Below, in pieces: positions 43,176-52,738 of a stretch of 64,000 bases of DNA; position 1 is the first letter of the stretch, and each line of letters opens with the position of its first letter. The notes beneath the pieces were generated by a model. That model saw nothing but the letters and a program-made list of their open reading frames with translations. It was not told the DNA's origin and ran no database searches. A program made the position numbers and the translations under genes. Location of the stretch: positions 1-64,000 of the forward strand of contig NZ_VFMY01000002.1 of assembly GCF_006715305.1 (NCBI RefSeq), in the 5' to 3' direction. The DNA is from Arthrobacter sp. SLBN-100 (GTDB taxonomy: Bacteria; Actinomycetota; Actinomycetes; Actinomycetales; Micrococcaceae).

Positions 43176-44114
43176 CTAGAGGCTTTCAAGTGCTTTCTCC
43201 GCCAAGCCGTTCAGGGCTTCTACGGCGTTCTCAGCGGTGCCGAGAGCGAGCACTTCCATCATCCGGGTAAGGAGTGACTTCAGCCGACTCGGCGCTGGTG
43301 CAGGAGCGTTCGTTTCCTGTTCGAGCTCAGTGGCAACTTCTACGACTTCTGCCTGACGTTCGGCGGGGATACCAAGGATGGGAAGCATCTCCCTGAGTGC
43401 CGCGGCGACCTTGCGAACATCATCAACTTGATTAGACGTCAGTGTGATCGACTGAGAGACGTTGCTGCCCCCAGTGGTGAGGTTCATGCTGCCCGAATTG
43501 TTGATGTGGATCACTGGTGCCCTTTCGCTTGCTGCCACAGCTGGCGGCATGTCTTGGTCTTCGATCTTCTGTATGCCCAACGCTGTGATTTCGGGCCGAA
43601 TGACGGCACCGCCCATGGCAGCTTTACCACGGATGAACTGCCGTTCCCGGAGGAAACGGGTCGCTTGGCTTATCTCAGTCTCGGTGAAGTCATCACCATA
43701 GAACTTGCCGTACTTACTGATAGTAAATCTGGCGATGTTGGGCGATGACCGCCCGTGCAGGTGCTCATCGTAGAGCCATTGGAGCACCGCATCGCGAGCG
43801 GCCATATTACGTTTCCGAGGGTCAGTTATGAAGGACCGGAAATCGTCGGCGGCGTCGACGCCCTGGTGAGTGATGGTGACATCGTTTGTTCGTCCGGAGG
43901 CCTTCTCGTAGAAGATCCACTCCTTGTCCAGGAGCGCCTCAAGATCGCCGTGAAAAGCGCGCCAATCGAGGCCAAACTTCTCCGCTTCCTCGTACAGCCC
44001 TGTTATCTCCGCTGAACGGTGCCGGTTCTCGTCCGCCAACTGCTTGATGTTCAGTAGAAGAAGAAACTGCCGCAGCGCCGACGGAGACCTAACCTCCGCC
44101 TCAAAATTGACCAT
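43176..44114 (-). CDS. Unknown protein with helical N-terminus and NNSG-type strand
   Basis: A 312-residue protein with no clear family. Residues 1-180 look like two winged-helix units (LDWRAFHGDLEALLDKEWIF, VTITHQGVDAADDFRSF; then YGDDFTETEISQATRFLRER). A short low-complexity strand follows, VIHINNSGSMNLTTGGSNVS, like the beta-repeat linkers seen in AbiTii-type and other phage-conflict proteins, and then a helical C-terminus that ends LNGLAEKALESL. A defence role is possible given its neighbours but not shown. The TTTCATGATG start region overlaps no other gene. Confidence 0.5.
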   Translation of the reverse strand: MVNFEAEVRSPSALRQFLLLLNIKQLADENRHRSAEITGLYEEAEKFGLDWRAFHGDLEALLDKEWIFYEKASGRTNDVTITHQGVDAADDFRSFITDPRKRNMAARDAVLQWLYDEHLHGRSSPNIARFTISKYGKFYGDDFTETEISQATRFLRERQFIRGKAAMGGAVIRPEITALGIQKIEDQDMPPAVAASERAPVIHINNSGSMNLTTGGSNVSQSITLTSNQVDDVRKVAAALREMLPILGIPAERQAEVVEVATELEQETNAPAPAPSRLKSLLTRMMEVLALGTAENAVEALNGLAEKALESL

Positions 44115-44349
44115 TTCATGATGCTAACAGCGCGGGTTGTCCTGCTTGGTGTTGTGTTTGGGTGTCTTTTCTTGTGTGGTGATTGGTCGCCGCCCTGCAG
44201 CTTCTGGTTGTCATCGCGCGTAACCGGCTGGGAGCCCCCAAGTGCCTTAGAACCTCCTCACTGGCTCAGGGTTCCTGTGCCTGCCAGACCCGGCCCCGCA
44301 TAGTAGATGTGTGTCGTCCCGGCTGAAAGAAACCCGGCCACGACGGCGG

Positions 44350-44770
44350 GGGAGACGGCAACGCCACGGATTGGTCGGTGGGGGAGTTGGGGAGCCCAGG
44401 GCGTCTTTCAAATCTTCGACGAGGGCAGGGAAGAGTACGAACCTGACCGCCAGCACCTGCGCAGCCTGCTGTCCATCTCCGAGTACGACGCTGCCCGCGA
44501 GTGGGTCTGGGAGGAACCCGAACGAGCCACACGTCTGATCGATGAGTACAACCCGCGCTTCAACTCCATCGTCCTGCGTGACTACAGCACCGAAGGGGAC
44601 AGGCTCACCCTGCCGGGCATGCCCAAGGACTTCGCGCCCCGGCTCCACCAGCGCTCCGCCGTGGCACGGATGCTGTCCGAACCTGCCGTCGGCCTATTCC
44701 ACCAGGTCGGTGCCGGGAAGACGGCTGAAATGGTCATCGGCGCGATGGAGCTGCGGCGCCTGGGCATGGT
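44350..44770 (+). pseudogene. Fragment of a large plasmid SNF2 helicase/N-6 methylase
   Basis: The plus strand reads FQIFDEGREEYEP, EYDAAREWVWEEPERATRLI, RFNSIVLRDYSTEGDRLTLP, HQRSAVARMLSEPAVGLFHQ and VGAGKTAEMVIGAMELRRLG. This is the section around helicase motif I (GAGKT) of the very large helicase-methylase proteins of actinobacterial plasmids and ICEs, normally above 1,500 residues. Only about 140 residues remain; the frame then runs into antisense resolvase sequence at about 44770. A rearrangement breakpoint is therefore here. Confidence 0.7.
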
Positions 44771-44884
44771 GCTTGCCTTTAAGCCTCCCCTTCGCTTTTG
44801 CGACTGCCATGCTCTCGCGAGTTCGCATCCGGATCAGGTCCGCTTCAAACTCGGCCACCATTCCCAGGACGTAGATAATGCCAA
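44771..44884 (-). pseudogene. Serine recombinase (resolvase) fragment
   Basis: On the minus strand, YVLGMVAEFEADLIRMRTRE and MAVAKAKGRLKGK are the long helix E and start of the arm region of resolvase/invertase recombinases. The catalytic Ser domain and DNA-binding end are missing. It joins a helicase fragment with no spacer. Confidence 0.65.
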
Positions 44885-45117
44885 ACGCTGGCTGACAAAT
44901 GGCCCAGCGAAGACCCAGCTCGGCAGGGGCTCCACCGAGAGCGCCGGTGCCTGGCGACCGTGCTTGGCCATCCCACTTAGGAGGGGCGCATACCCAGCTG
45001 GCTCGCGCTAGATTTGCTGCCTAGGGCTTAGGGAGAGCCCTAGGATTGCACTGATGATCTGCACGATTGCGCAGCCACTTGTCTGCGGATCCGGAAAAGA
45101 CCAAATAGCGGGGGGAA
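44885..45117. other. Upstream region of the PLD-helicase gene
   Basis: About 230 bases with no gene. AGCCCTAGG-type words at 45022-45044 (CTAGGGC, GAGCCCTAGG) form a weak dyad. AGCGGGGGGAAATG supplies the ribosome site for 45118. Confidence 0.4.
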
Positions 45118-48100
45118 ATGCCAACGATTTTCGACAACTCTGAGACCAATACTCTTGGAGGAAGCCTCCTCAAAACGTTCCCGGAGCATAAACGGATAGA
45201 CGTGGCAACGGGATACTTTGATCTGCGAGGTTGGGGGACCTTTTCCGATCTGGTTGATATGAAGCACCCAGCGGAGGGGCACCCGGGTGATCCGGTTGCC
45301 CGAGTCCTTGTGGGGATGGTTGCGCCCTCGGCCGCTGAATCCGTGTTGCATGATCTTCAGGAGCAGGTTCAGCCGCCAGACCCGCATGCAGGGATTGCCG
45401 ATTTCGAGTCTGCCCGTAATCGGCAGGCCCAGCTGGTAAACCACCTGCGGGAACAGCTCATGAGAGGCCTTTCCACTAAGGAAGGCCAGACTTCGCTTCG
45501 TGCACTGAAGCGACAGCTCCGGTCTGGTTTGGTTGAAATCAAGGTTTTCACACGGCGCCCTCTGCACGGCAAAGCCTACGTCCTGCACAACCCAGGACAC
45601 TATGCCCTGCCCATCATGGGCTACCTCGGGTCGTCCAATCTGACGGCGGCGGGACTGTATAGGAATCTCGAGCTTAACGTCGACGTCTTGGAACAGGACG
45701 CTGCGCACAAGCTGGACGATTGGTTTATAACCCATTGGAATGACACGTTCTCGCTGCCGATCACCGAACAGATCATTGAACTGATTGAGGAATCCTGGGC
45801 AGCAGAAGAACAGCCCACCCCTTTCGAGGTATTCCTGAAGGTCTGCCATTCCATGTCCCAGGACGTCCGAGACGGCTACGGCTACGTACTTCCCCCCTCA
45901 ATGCATCAGTTGCTCCTTGATTATCAAGAGAGCGCCGTACGAATCCTGGCGCGGCGGATAGTCCGTAGGGGCGGCACAATGCTTGGGGACGTGGTCGGCC
46001 TGGGCAAGACCCTTACCGCTGTGGCCACGGCCATGCTGCTGCAGGCCGCGGAGGACTACTCCACTCTTGTCCTGTGCCCGAAGAACCTTGAGGAGATGTG
46101 GCAAAAACACCTAGACGCCTACGACATCCCTGGCCGCGTTGTTCCTTACTCGATGGCCGCCAAGGTCCTTCCGGAGCTGAAACGCTTCCAACTGGTGATC
46201 TGCGACGAGTCCCATAACCTGCGCACCAACACGCGAAAAGACTACGAGGCCATCAGAGAGTACGTACGTGGGAACGACTCGAAGGTCCTGTTGTTGACCG
46301 CTACGCCATACAACCTTGCCTTTGAGGACGTCGCAAATCAGATTGGTCTGTACCTTGACGAAGATGATGATCTGGGTATTGAGCCAATGGCAGCCTTGGC
46401 GTTGAACCCGGCGCTGGCCGACAAGGTGGATGGGAAAACGAATACGCTGGCGGCGTTTCGGTTCTCGGAGGAATCGGAGGACTGGAAGCGGCTGATGAGC
46501 GATCACCTGGTCCGCCGCACGCGTTCGTTCATCAAGAGGACAGCCAAGAAGAAACCGGTCATGCTGGCCGACGGGCGAACCGTAGAGCGCGAATACCTGG
46601 AGTTCTCGGACGGGACACCATTCTTCTTTCCAGTCCGAGTGTCACGGCCTGTCAGCCATGATTTCGGCGCCGACGACCCGGCCCGGCTCATGGAGGACGA
46701 TGAAACCTTGGATGCCATCAAGTCTCTACTGCTTCCGAGGTATGTTCTGGCTTCCTACGACTCTCTGAAACACCGGCATACAGAAGAGGATAAAAAAATC
46801 CTCGACGACATCAGGACGGGCCGCGGAAACGTTGCAGGATTTGTGCGGACCGGCCTGTTCAAACGGCTGTCATCCTCCGGGTACTCCTTTATCCAGTCGC
46901 TGCAGCGTCAGCGGGCCCGGAACGACTTGTACCTTTACGCTATCGAGAACCGCCTTCCAGTGCCGTTAGGAAACTTCGCCGATAAACAGTTCGGAGCGGT
47001 GACCGACGAAGACATTGAGGAGACAGAAGGAACACACGGAACTTCCGCTTCCCGTTATGAATACCTCCGGGGGCACCTCCCAGCATCCACGAAGTGGCTC
47101 AACACGACCATCTTCACGGACGCACTTAGGGCAGACCTAGAGCGCGACAACGACACTCTCACCTGGCTGCTAGACAGGTACGGAACCTGGGATCCTTCCA
47201 AGGACTCGAAAATTAACGCTCTCGTCGACCTGCTGACCAAAAACCATCCTGGAGACAAGGTTCTGGTTTTCACTGAGTACAAGGACACGGCCGAGTACAT
47301 AGCCAAGGCCTTGCAGGAGTCCGGCATCGAAAACGTCGGTCTGGCTACCGGTAACACCGACAATCTTGGGTCCGTCGCCCGCCGCTTCTCCCCAACCTCC
47401 AATAAGCTCCCCGGGACCAAAGCAGATGACGCAGCAGTTACAGATCCCATCGATGTGTTGGTTGCCACTGACGTTCTTTCAGAAGGACAGAACCTCCAGG
47501 ACTCACACATTGTCGTCAACTACGACCTGCCCTGGGCAATCATTCGACTCATCCAGCGCGCCGGGCGAGTGGATCGCATCGGCCAGAAGTCACTTACCGT
47601 CTACGTCTACCTAATCTCACACGAAAAGGTCGAGCAGCAGATCAGCCTGCGCCTGCGCATTAAGCAACGGCTCGAGTCCTCCGCACAAGCTTTCGGCTCG
47701 GACGAGCAGTTCTTCGGCAGTGATGACGAAATCAGAATTCTCGACAACTTCTACGACGGAACACTGGAAGACGACTCGGTTGTGGATGAGGAAGCGGACG
47801 TGGTCAGCGAGGCCTGGCTCGTTTGGTCGCACGCCTTGGAAAAGCATCCACACATCGCCAAGCGCGTTCTGGCCATGCCGGACATGGTCCAGTCGACCCG
47901 GAACCGGTTCATCAACGAATCCCGGAGCTGTGTTGTCTGTTACGTCAACACAACCTCCGGTGTAGACGCTTTCGCTGTCTCGACCGGCGGAGAAGCTGGT
48001 CTGCGGGAACGGGAGAGACTCATCACCCCCTACGAGGCGTTCAAGCTCTTTCATGCTGAGCCGGAAACCCCTACCGCCCAGCTTAGAGACGACCACTTCG

Positions 48101-48423
48101 AAAGGCTGCAGCATCTTGTCCATGGCCCTCTTTCCAGTGACAGCGTTGCTACCGGCAACCTAAAGGGCGTTCGCAAACGAATCTGGGAACGATTTACAGG
48201 CACCCTCTTCATGCGCGGTGGCGAAGACGCCCTCAACGCTTTGCACGAACGACCCCTGCAGAAAGCAGCAGAAGTGAAACTCCGGGCCGCCCTGCGGATC
48301 CGGGTCTCTGACGACGACCTTGTCGCTATCCTCAATCAGCTGCATGACGACGACAAACTCGTCATCAAATCCATAGACAAGGACCCCCTACGGGTCGTCT
48401 GCTCACTAGGAATCCAGGACTAA
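45118..48423 (+). CDS. PLD-nuclease/SNF2-type helicase fusion, candidate restriction subunit
   Basis: A 1,101-residue protein. Residues 1-230 are a phospholipase-D-type nuclease with one HKD motif: RRPLHGKAYVL near 149 and GSSNLTAAGL about 20 residues later, as in PLD restriction nucleases that act as dimers. Residues 260-900 are a superfamily 2 SNF2-like helicase: GDVVGLGKTLT near 290, VICDESHNLR near 361, LLTATPYN, VLVFTEYKD, ATDVLSEGQNLQ and QRAGRVDRIGQ near 812. It should translocate on DNA by ATP and cut. The stop overlaps the methyltransferase start (TAATG), so both form one system. It appears complete. Similar to, but not the same gene order as, DISARM. Confidence 0.88.
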   Translation: MPTIFDNSETNTLGGSLLKTFPEHKRIDVATGYFDLRGWGTFSDLVDMKHPAEGHPGDPVARVLVGMVAPSAAESVLHDLQEQVQPPDPHAGIADFESARNRQAQLVNHLREQLMRGLSTKEGQTSLRALKRQLRSGLVEIKVFTRRPLHGKAYVLHNPGHYALPIMGYLGSSNLTAAGLYRNLELNVDVLEQDAAHKLDDWFITHWNDTFSLPITEQIIELIEESWAAEEQPTPFEVFLKVCHSMSQDVRDGYGYVLPPSMHQLLLDYQESAVRILARRIVRRGGTMLGDVVGLGKTLTAVATAMLLQAAEDYSTLVLCPKNLEEMWQKHLDAYDIPGRVVPYSMAAKVLPELKRFQLVICDESHNLRTNTRKDYEAIREYVRGNDSKVLLLTATPYNLAFEDVANQIGLYLDEDDDLGIEPMAALALNPALADKVDGKTNTLAAFRFSEESEDWKRLMSDHLVRRTRSFIKRTAKKKPVMLADGRTVEREYLEFSDGTPFFFPVRVSRPVSHDFGADDPARLMEDDETLDAIKSLLLPRYVLASYDSLKHRHTEEDKKILDDIRTGRGNVAGFVRTGLFKRLSSSGYSFIQSLQRQRARNDLYLYAIENRLPVPLGNFADKQFGAVTDEDIEETEGTHGTSASRYEYLRGHLPASTKWLNTTIFTDALRADLERDNDTLTWLLDRYGTWDPSKDSKINALVDLLTKNHPGDKVLVFTEYKDTAEYIAKALQESGIENVGLATGNTDNLGSVARRFSPTSNKLPGTKADDAAVTDPIDVLVATDVLSEGQNLQDSHIVVNYDLPWAIIRLIQRAGRVDRIGQKSLTVYVYLISHEKVEQQISLRLRIKQRLESSAQAFGSDEQFFGSDDEIRILDNFYDGTLEDDSVVDEEADVVSEAWLVWSHALEKHPHIAKRVLAMPDMVQSTRNRFINESRSCVVCYVNTTSGVDAFAVSTGGEAGLRERERLITPYEAFKLFHAEPETPTAQLRDDHFERLQHLVHGPLSSDSVATGNLKGVRKRIWERFTGTLFMRGGEDALNALHERPLQKAAEVKLRAALRIRVSDDDLVAILNQLHDDDKLVIKSIDKDPLRVVCSLGIQD

Positions 48424-51221
48424 TGGCTGCCACACTGCTCGGACTCGTTGACAAACATGACTACCAGAAACTCTTCCTCGAGCACCTGCGATGGTCTAGG
48501 CCGGACCAGCAACCTATAACCGTGCCGCTGGACGGCAGAGGAAAATATCACATAGCCAATGTGTCCAGTTATAAAGGGCTTCGCGTCTGGGTCTGTCCCG
48601 AGCTGCCAAACTCATCTGACCAGGCCGCAGTTGACCGCGCCATTGCTAAGACGTCAACGGACCGTCTGCTCATTTTTCACGATGAAACGAAGCAGGTCTG
48701 GCGCTGGCCGGTCCGAACTCTTAAGGCCGGTAGCGTCACTACGAGACTCACTTCTCACGTGCACGTCACAGGCATGGAAAACCCCAAGCTGCTAAGGCGG
48801 CTTCAAGCGATCACTCTGGGCATCACGGAGAGCCTGAGTGCAACTGATGTCATCGAACGCGTCAAGAGGGCCTTCGACGTAGAGACGGAGAAGGAAACCA
48901 AACGGGCCTCCAAGCTCATGGCATCCATGTTCGACGCCCTAAAAAAAGCAGGAACACCCGAACACGGGATCTCCGTAACCCTCGCACGCACTCTGTTCCT
49001 CATGTTCGGAGACGACACCGACATGTGGGACAAGGACCTGTTCCAGAAATTCATCATTGATCACACGCGCCCGGACGGTTCAGATCTTGCTGATCGTCTC
49101 AACGAACTTTTCATTTACCTGGACACTCCGGAAGACCGGGACGCAACGCCAAAGCACCTCGCAGGGTTTAAGTACGTCAACGGGGGTCTCTTCCGAGAAC
49201 GGATTACGCTTCCTCCGATTGGACCGGAACTGCGTACCGCGATCCTAGACGCCACTTCGTCTGACTGGTCGGATATATCTCCAGCCATTTTCGGCTCGAT
49301 GTTCCAATCCGTGCGCGATGCGAAGACACGGCGTGAATTCGGCGAACACTACACGTCGGAAAAGGACATTCTCAGGACCCTTAACCCTCTATTCCTCGAT
49401 GAGCTTCGGGAAGAGTATGCCAAGGCGGTCGATCATCGGGAAGAAACTGCCCTTTTGACCAAGCTACGGGAGCGACTGGCGCGCATCCGATTCCTGGACC
49501 CGGCATGCGGCTGCGGGAACTTCATTATCATCGCTTATCGAGAACTGCGGTTGCTTGAAATCGCGATCCTGGAACGGCTCAAACTCAAGGAATCCCAACG
49601 CAACAGCAAGGTAGATGCCAGCCAACTCGAAATTGCAATTGGAACAGCGGACAACAGGCAGGGACGCGGGAAGACAACGTTTCTGGACCCCAAGGTTGTC
49701 CTAGACAACTTCTTTGGAATCGAAATCGACGAATGGCCGGCCAAGATTGCGGAGACGGCCATGTTCCTCATGGACCGACAATGCGATCTCCAAATGATCG
49801 AACGCTTGGGCTATGCGCCTGAAAGGTTGCCGATTCAGCGGCAAGCGACCATCGTTACAGCAACGGAAGACAATCTAGGCCGTGGAAACAGCCTTCGGTT
49901 CGAATGGTCCGACCTCTTTCGCCCCGACGACGACACGATCGTTGCAGGCAATCCGCCCTACGCAGGCCAGTCACTACGGACAGATGAGCAGACTGCGGAT
50001 CTGCAGCTCGCCTGGGGTAACGACTATGACGGGTATCTGGACTACGTCACTGGATGGCACGCTAAAGCCATTACCTTCTTATCTTCGACGACGGGAGCCA
50101 GATTCGCCTACGTCACGACGAACTCCATTGCCCAGGGGCAACCAGTTCCAGCCCTCTTTGGGCCGATCTTCAGGGACGGATGGAGAATTCGGTTCGCTCA
50201 CCGGACGTTCCCCTGGGAATCGGAGGCTTCGGGCAAAGCTGCTGTCCATTGTGTGATCGTTGGCTTCGACAGGGGCGGCCCCCGGCCGCAGCTGTGGGAT
50301 TACAGCGGAGGCAAGGGAGCAGTCCAGCACAACGAAGTTCCGTTCATCAACGCTTACCTCGTTGACGGTCCAAACGTCCTGGTCCGGAAGCGATCCAAAC
50401 CACTCACGCCTTCGTTGCCTGAGGTGAACTATGGATCTAAGCCAGTGGATGGTGGATTTCTGGTGGTCAAGAAGCCGGAATATGACCATGTGGTGGCCGA
50501 TCCCATCGCGGCCAAATATTTGCGTTCGTTCATCGGGGCCGATGAGCTGATCGGTGGGACTGACCGATGGTGTCTATGGCTCGTGGATGCAACAGAGGCA
50601 GATATTGAGGCCTCACCTATTCTCCTGGAACGAGTCGAACGCGTTCGACAGATGCGTCTTGCGAGTACCAAAGCCGCAACCCGAACTCAGGCAGCAACTC
50701 CGCACATTTTCAGTGAGATACGCCAGCCGAAACGTCCCTACCTATGCATTCCGTCTGTCGTCAGCGAGAACCGAGCGTACTTGACGACGGCCCGCATGAA
50801 GCCAGAGGTTATTACGAGCAACCTGGCTTTTACCGCACCGGACGAGGATGGCTTCCTATTCGCACTAATTTCGTCCTCAATATTCATGGATTGGCAACGC
50901 CTGGTCGGAGGAAGGCTCAAATCCGACTATCGTTTCTCGAACACCATCGTTTGGAACAACTTTCCCCTTGGACATACAGATCCTGGACCACGCAAAGTAA
51001 TAGTTGACGCCGGCTCAAGGGTGCTGGCCGCGCGAGCCAAACACCCAGGGGCTTCACTCGAGAGCCTCTACGACCCGAGCGCCATGCCAGAGGATTTGCT
51101 GGCAGCCCACCTCGCCTTGGATAAGGAAGTTGATTCCTTCTTTGGCATACCCGTCGAAGCGTTGGAACTGGATCGTCAACGTTTACTACTTGAGCGCTAC
51201 GTGAGGTACGCATTGCGTTAG
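48423..51221 (+). CDS. MmeI-like N-6 adenine DNA methyltransferase, modification partner
   Basis: A 932-residue protein. Residues 290-325 read FGSMFQSVRDAKTRREFGEH then YTSEKDILRTLNPLFLDEL, the entry helix of MmeI-type methyltransferases; SAM motif I is FLDPACGCGNF near 358 and catalytic motif IV is NPPYAG near 510. The N-terminal 150 residues differ from the PD-(D/E)XK endonuclease of MmeI, and I see no clear nuclease motif, so cleavage probably rests with the fused PLD of the upstream gene. The C-terminal part has the target-recognition region (IFMDWQRLVGGRLKSDYRFS). It would protect host DNA at its site. Coupled to the helicase by TAATG. Confidence 0.88.
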   Translation: MAATLLGLVDKHDYQKLFLEHLRWSRPDQQPITVPLDGRGKYHIANVSSYKGLRVWVCPELPNSSDQAAVDRAIAKTSTDRLLIFHDETKQVWRWPVRTLKAGSVTTRLTSHVHVTGMENPKLLRRLQAITLGITESLSATDVIERVKRAFDVETEKETKRASKLMASMFDALKKAGTPEHGISVTLARTLFLMFGDDTDMWDKDLFQKFIIDHTRPDGSDLADRLNELFIYLDTPEDRDATPKHLAGFKYVNGGLFRERITLPPIGPELRTAILDATSSDWSDISPAIFGSMFQSVRDAKTRREFGEHYTSEKDILRTLNPLFLDELREEYAKAVDHREETALLTKLRERLARIRFLDPACGCGNFIIIAYRELRLLEIAILERLKLKESQRNSKVDASQLEIAIGTADNRQGRGKTTFLDPKVVLDNFFGIEIDEWPAKIAETAMFLMDRQCDLQMIERLGYAPERLPIQRQATIVTATEDNLGRGNSLRFEWSDLFRPDDDTIVAGNPPYAGQSLRTDEQTADLQLAWGNDYDGYLDYVTGWHAKAITFLSSTTGARFAYVTTNSIAQGQPVPALFGPIFRDGWRIRFAHRTFPWESEASGKAAVHCVIVGFDRGGPRPQLWDYSGGKGAVQHNEVPFINAYLVDGPNVLVRKRSKPLTPSLPEVNYGSKPVDGGFLVVKKPEYDHVVADPIAAKYLRSFIGADELIGGTDRWCLWLVDATEADIEASPILLERVERVRQMRLASTKAATRTQAATPHIFSEIRQPKRPYLCIPSVVSENRAYLTTARMKPEVITSNLAFTAPDEDGFLFALISSSIFMDWQRLVGGRLKSDYRFSNTIVWNNFPLGHTDPGPRKVIVDAGSRVLAARAKHPGASLESLYDPSAMPEDLLAAHLALDKEVDSFFGIPVEALELDRQRLLLERYVRYALR

Positions 51222-51329
51222 AGAGGAAATGCCGAGAGGGTATGGCCATCCTCGGTGGACAGCCAGCTGCCGATCATCGACAGAAAGATCCGACATGCCG
51301 CTGGTTCCCGGGCGCGTCCTTAGCCCGCC

Positions 51330-51926
51330 CTATGCAGACAGCTGGTTCGGGCCACCGAGACAGTAGAGCGCCACGTCGACATTTCTCGCAGACCAAACGT
51401 GCCCGTTCCGCTGCGCCAACAATCGCAGTTCTTCCACCAACGCCATGTAGCGTCCGTACCTACCGGGCGCCGCGGAGAGCGTACGGCCCAAAGTCATCAA
51501 TCCGGCTCGGGCTCGTCGGTCGTATACGGCCATGCGTTCGGGCGCTGCTGCCAGCAGGAGAGCTGACGCGAGTGCATCTCCCGTTCTGAAACCAGGCAAC
51601 GGCGTCAGCGCACCCCGCCCCGCATAAGCCGCCTCCGGTACGGTCAGCGATCCATCTGTTACGGCCTTTACCGCATTCGTCGTTACTGCCCGAACTTCCG
51701 GTTCTTCCAAGGTCATCAGCCGTGGAACCCATCTCGTATCCGCGCGGAGGCGCTTCCAGAAGAGCAACGCCCCGATATCGGCCTTGCCGATGCTGCCGGT
51801 CGCCTGAATTCGGTCAGCGACGTCGGTGAGCACTTGGTCGTATGCCGGCGAGGTAGCTGCAATATAGGCGGCTTGGGCCAATCCGAGCGTCTCCCAGACC
51901 TGCGAGTCGTCCATAGCTGGAAGCAT
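51330..51926 (-). CDS. Helix-hairpin-helix glycosylase-fold-like protein, unknown function
   Basis: A 198-residue protein convergent with the methyltransferase. GALLFWKRLRADTRWVPRLM, then TPLPGFRTGDALASALLLAA, and RMAVYDRRARAGL resemble the OGG-fold proteins of actinobacteria in which a Lys/Asp pair in a helical fold is near the DNA site. Motifs are weak and the catalytic residues cannot be assigned. ATG 51926 or 51914 could start it. Being next to a restriction-type system suggests a DNA-related or defence role; this is a guess. Confidence 0.5.
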   Translation of the reverse strand: MLPAMDDSQVWETLGLAQAAYIAATSPAYDQVLTDVADRIQATGSIGKADIGALLFWKRLRADTRWVPRLMTLEEPEVRAVTTNAVKAVTDGSLTVPEAAYAGRGALTPLPGFRTGDALASALLLAAAPERMAVYDRRARAGLMTLGRTLSAAPGRYGRYMALVEELRLLAQRNGHVWSARNVDVALYCLGGPNQLSA

Positions 51927-52351
51927 GCCACACGCCGGTCAAGACCTCTGGTTGCCACGAGGCGCTGATGGAGTCTCGCCCCAAGGTGGGCGCAGCTCGC
52001 GAAGCGGGGCGGCCCAAAACTGACGCGACTGGAACTGTGACGTCGCATGTTCGCCGGGTTTCCGCAGTCCGCATAATTTCCCGTGGACGATGCCACGTGG
52101 GTGTCATACATACTTGGGGTATCTGATAGCCAATCTTGAGCTGTTGCTGAGTGAGGGCAGGTAGATTGGTGTTTCGGTTCATTCAGGTTGGTAGCCAAGA
52201 GTCCCGAACGGCAAGGCCCTCGCTCACATGGCGGGGGTCTTGTCATGTACCTGGACGTCTGCGGGGTACCAGGTCCGGTCGTACGCGCGCAACGGGGGTC
52301 ACGCGATGATTCCACAGGGATCAAGAATTGCCTTCGCAAGTAGATATCCAG
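51927..52351. other. Stretch without a confident gene
   Basis: About 425 bases. Open frames at 51814-52182 (minus) and 52228-52596 (plus) partly overlap real remnants; none has a family motif. It separates the defence genes from the duplicated SRAP end. Confidence 0.3.
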
Positions 52352-52579
52352 CCACCCAGGACGCCCTGGGCCACGTCCATGACCGCCCCGGTGATCATCC
52401 CGCGGGACCGTTTCGCGGAATGGCTCGACCCGGACCTGACCGACAAGAACGACATCCAGCACCTGCTGGACTCCCTGCCAGAACCGACTCTGACACCAAG
52501 GATTGTCAGCCCCCGGGTCAACAGTGTCCGCAACAACGGGCCGGAGCTCATCGAGCCCGCCGAGCCCGCAGGCAAATAG
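52352..52579 (+). pseudogene. SRAP C-terminal remnant, duplicate of 41495-41725
   Basis: From DALGHVHDR on, the bases match the 3' third of the SRAP gene with modest divergence (FAEWLDPDLTDKNDIQHLLD, TPRIVSPRVNSVRNNGPELI). A 2-base deletion after GHVHDR breaks the frame and the first two-thirds are missing. Confidence 0.85.
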
Positions 52580-52592
52580 ATAGACTCAGGCG

Positions 52593-52738
52593 GTGATACT
52601 CGCGGCACTATCACTAACCCGGACGGCAGCTCCAACCACATCGAGGCCGAGGGCGACACCTATGAAGAAGCGCGGGAAAACCTCTACGCGCTTCTGGAAG
52701 AGGGTCAAAACCTCCTAGTGATCCGCACGGATCGCTAA
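52593..52738 (+). pseudogene. Frameshifted copy of the 47-residue SRAP companion
   Basis: It matches 41735-41878, keeping GTITNPDGS, HIEAEGDTYEEARENLYALL and a similar end. One base is lost after the GTG start, so the conserved frame has no start codon. Confidence 0.75.

Noticed and set aside
45118..51221. Calling the pair a complete DISARM system
   Set aside because: DISARM needs the drmA helicase and drmB DUF1998 proteins, neither of which is present.
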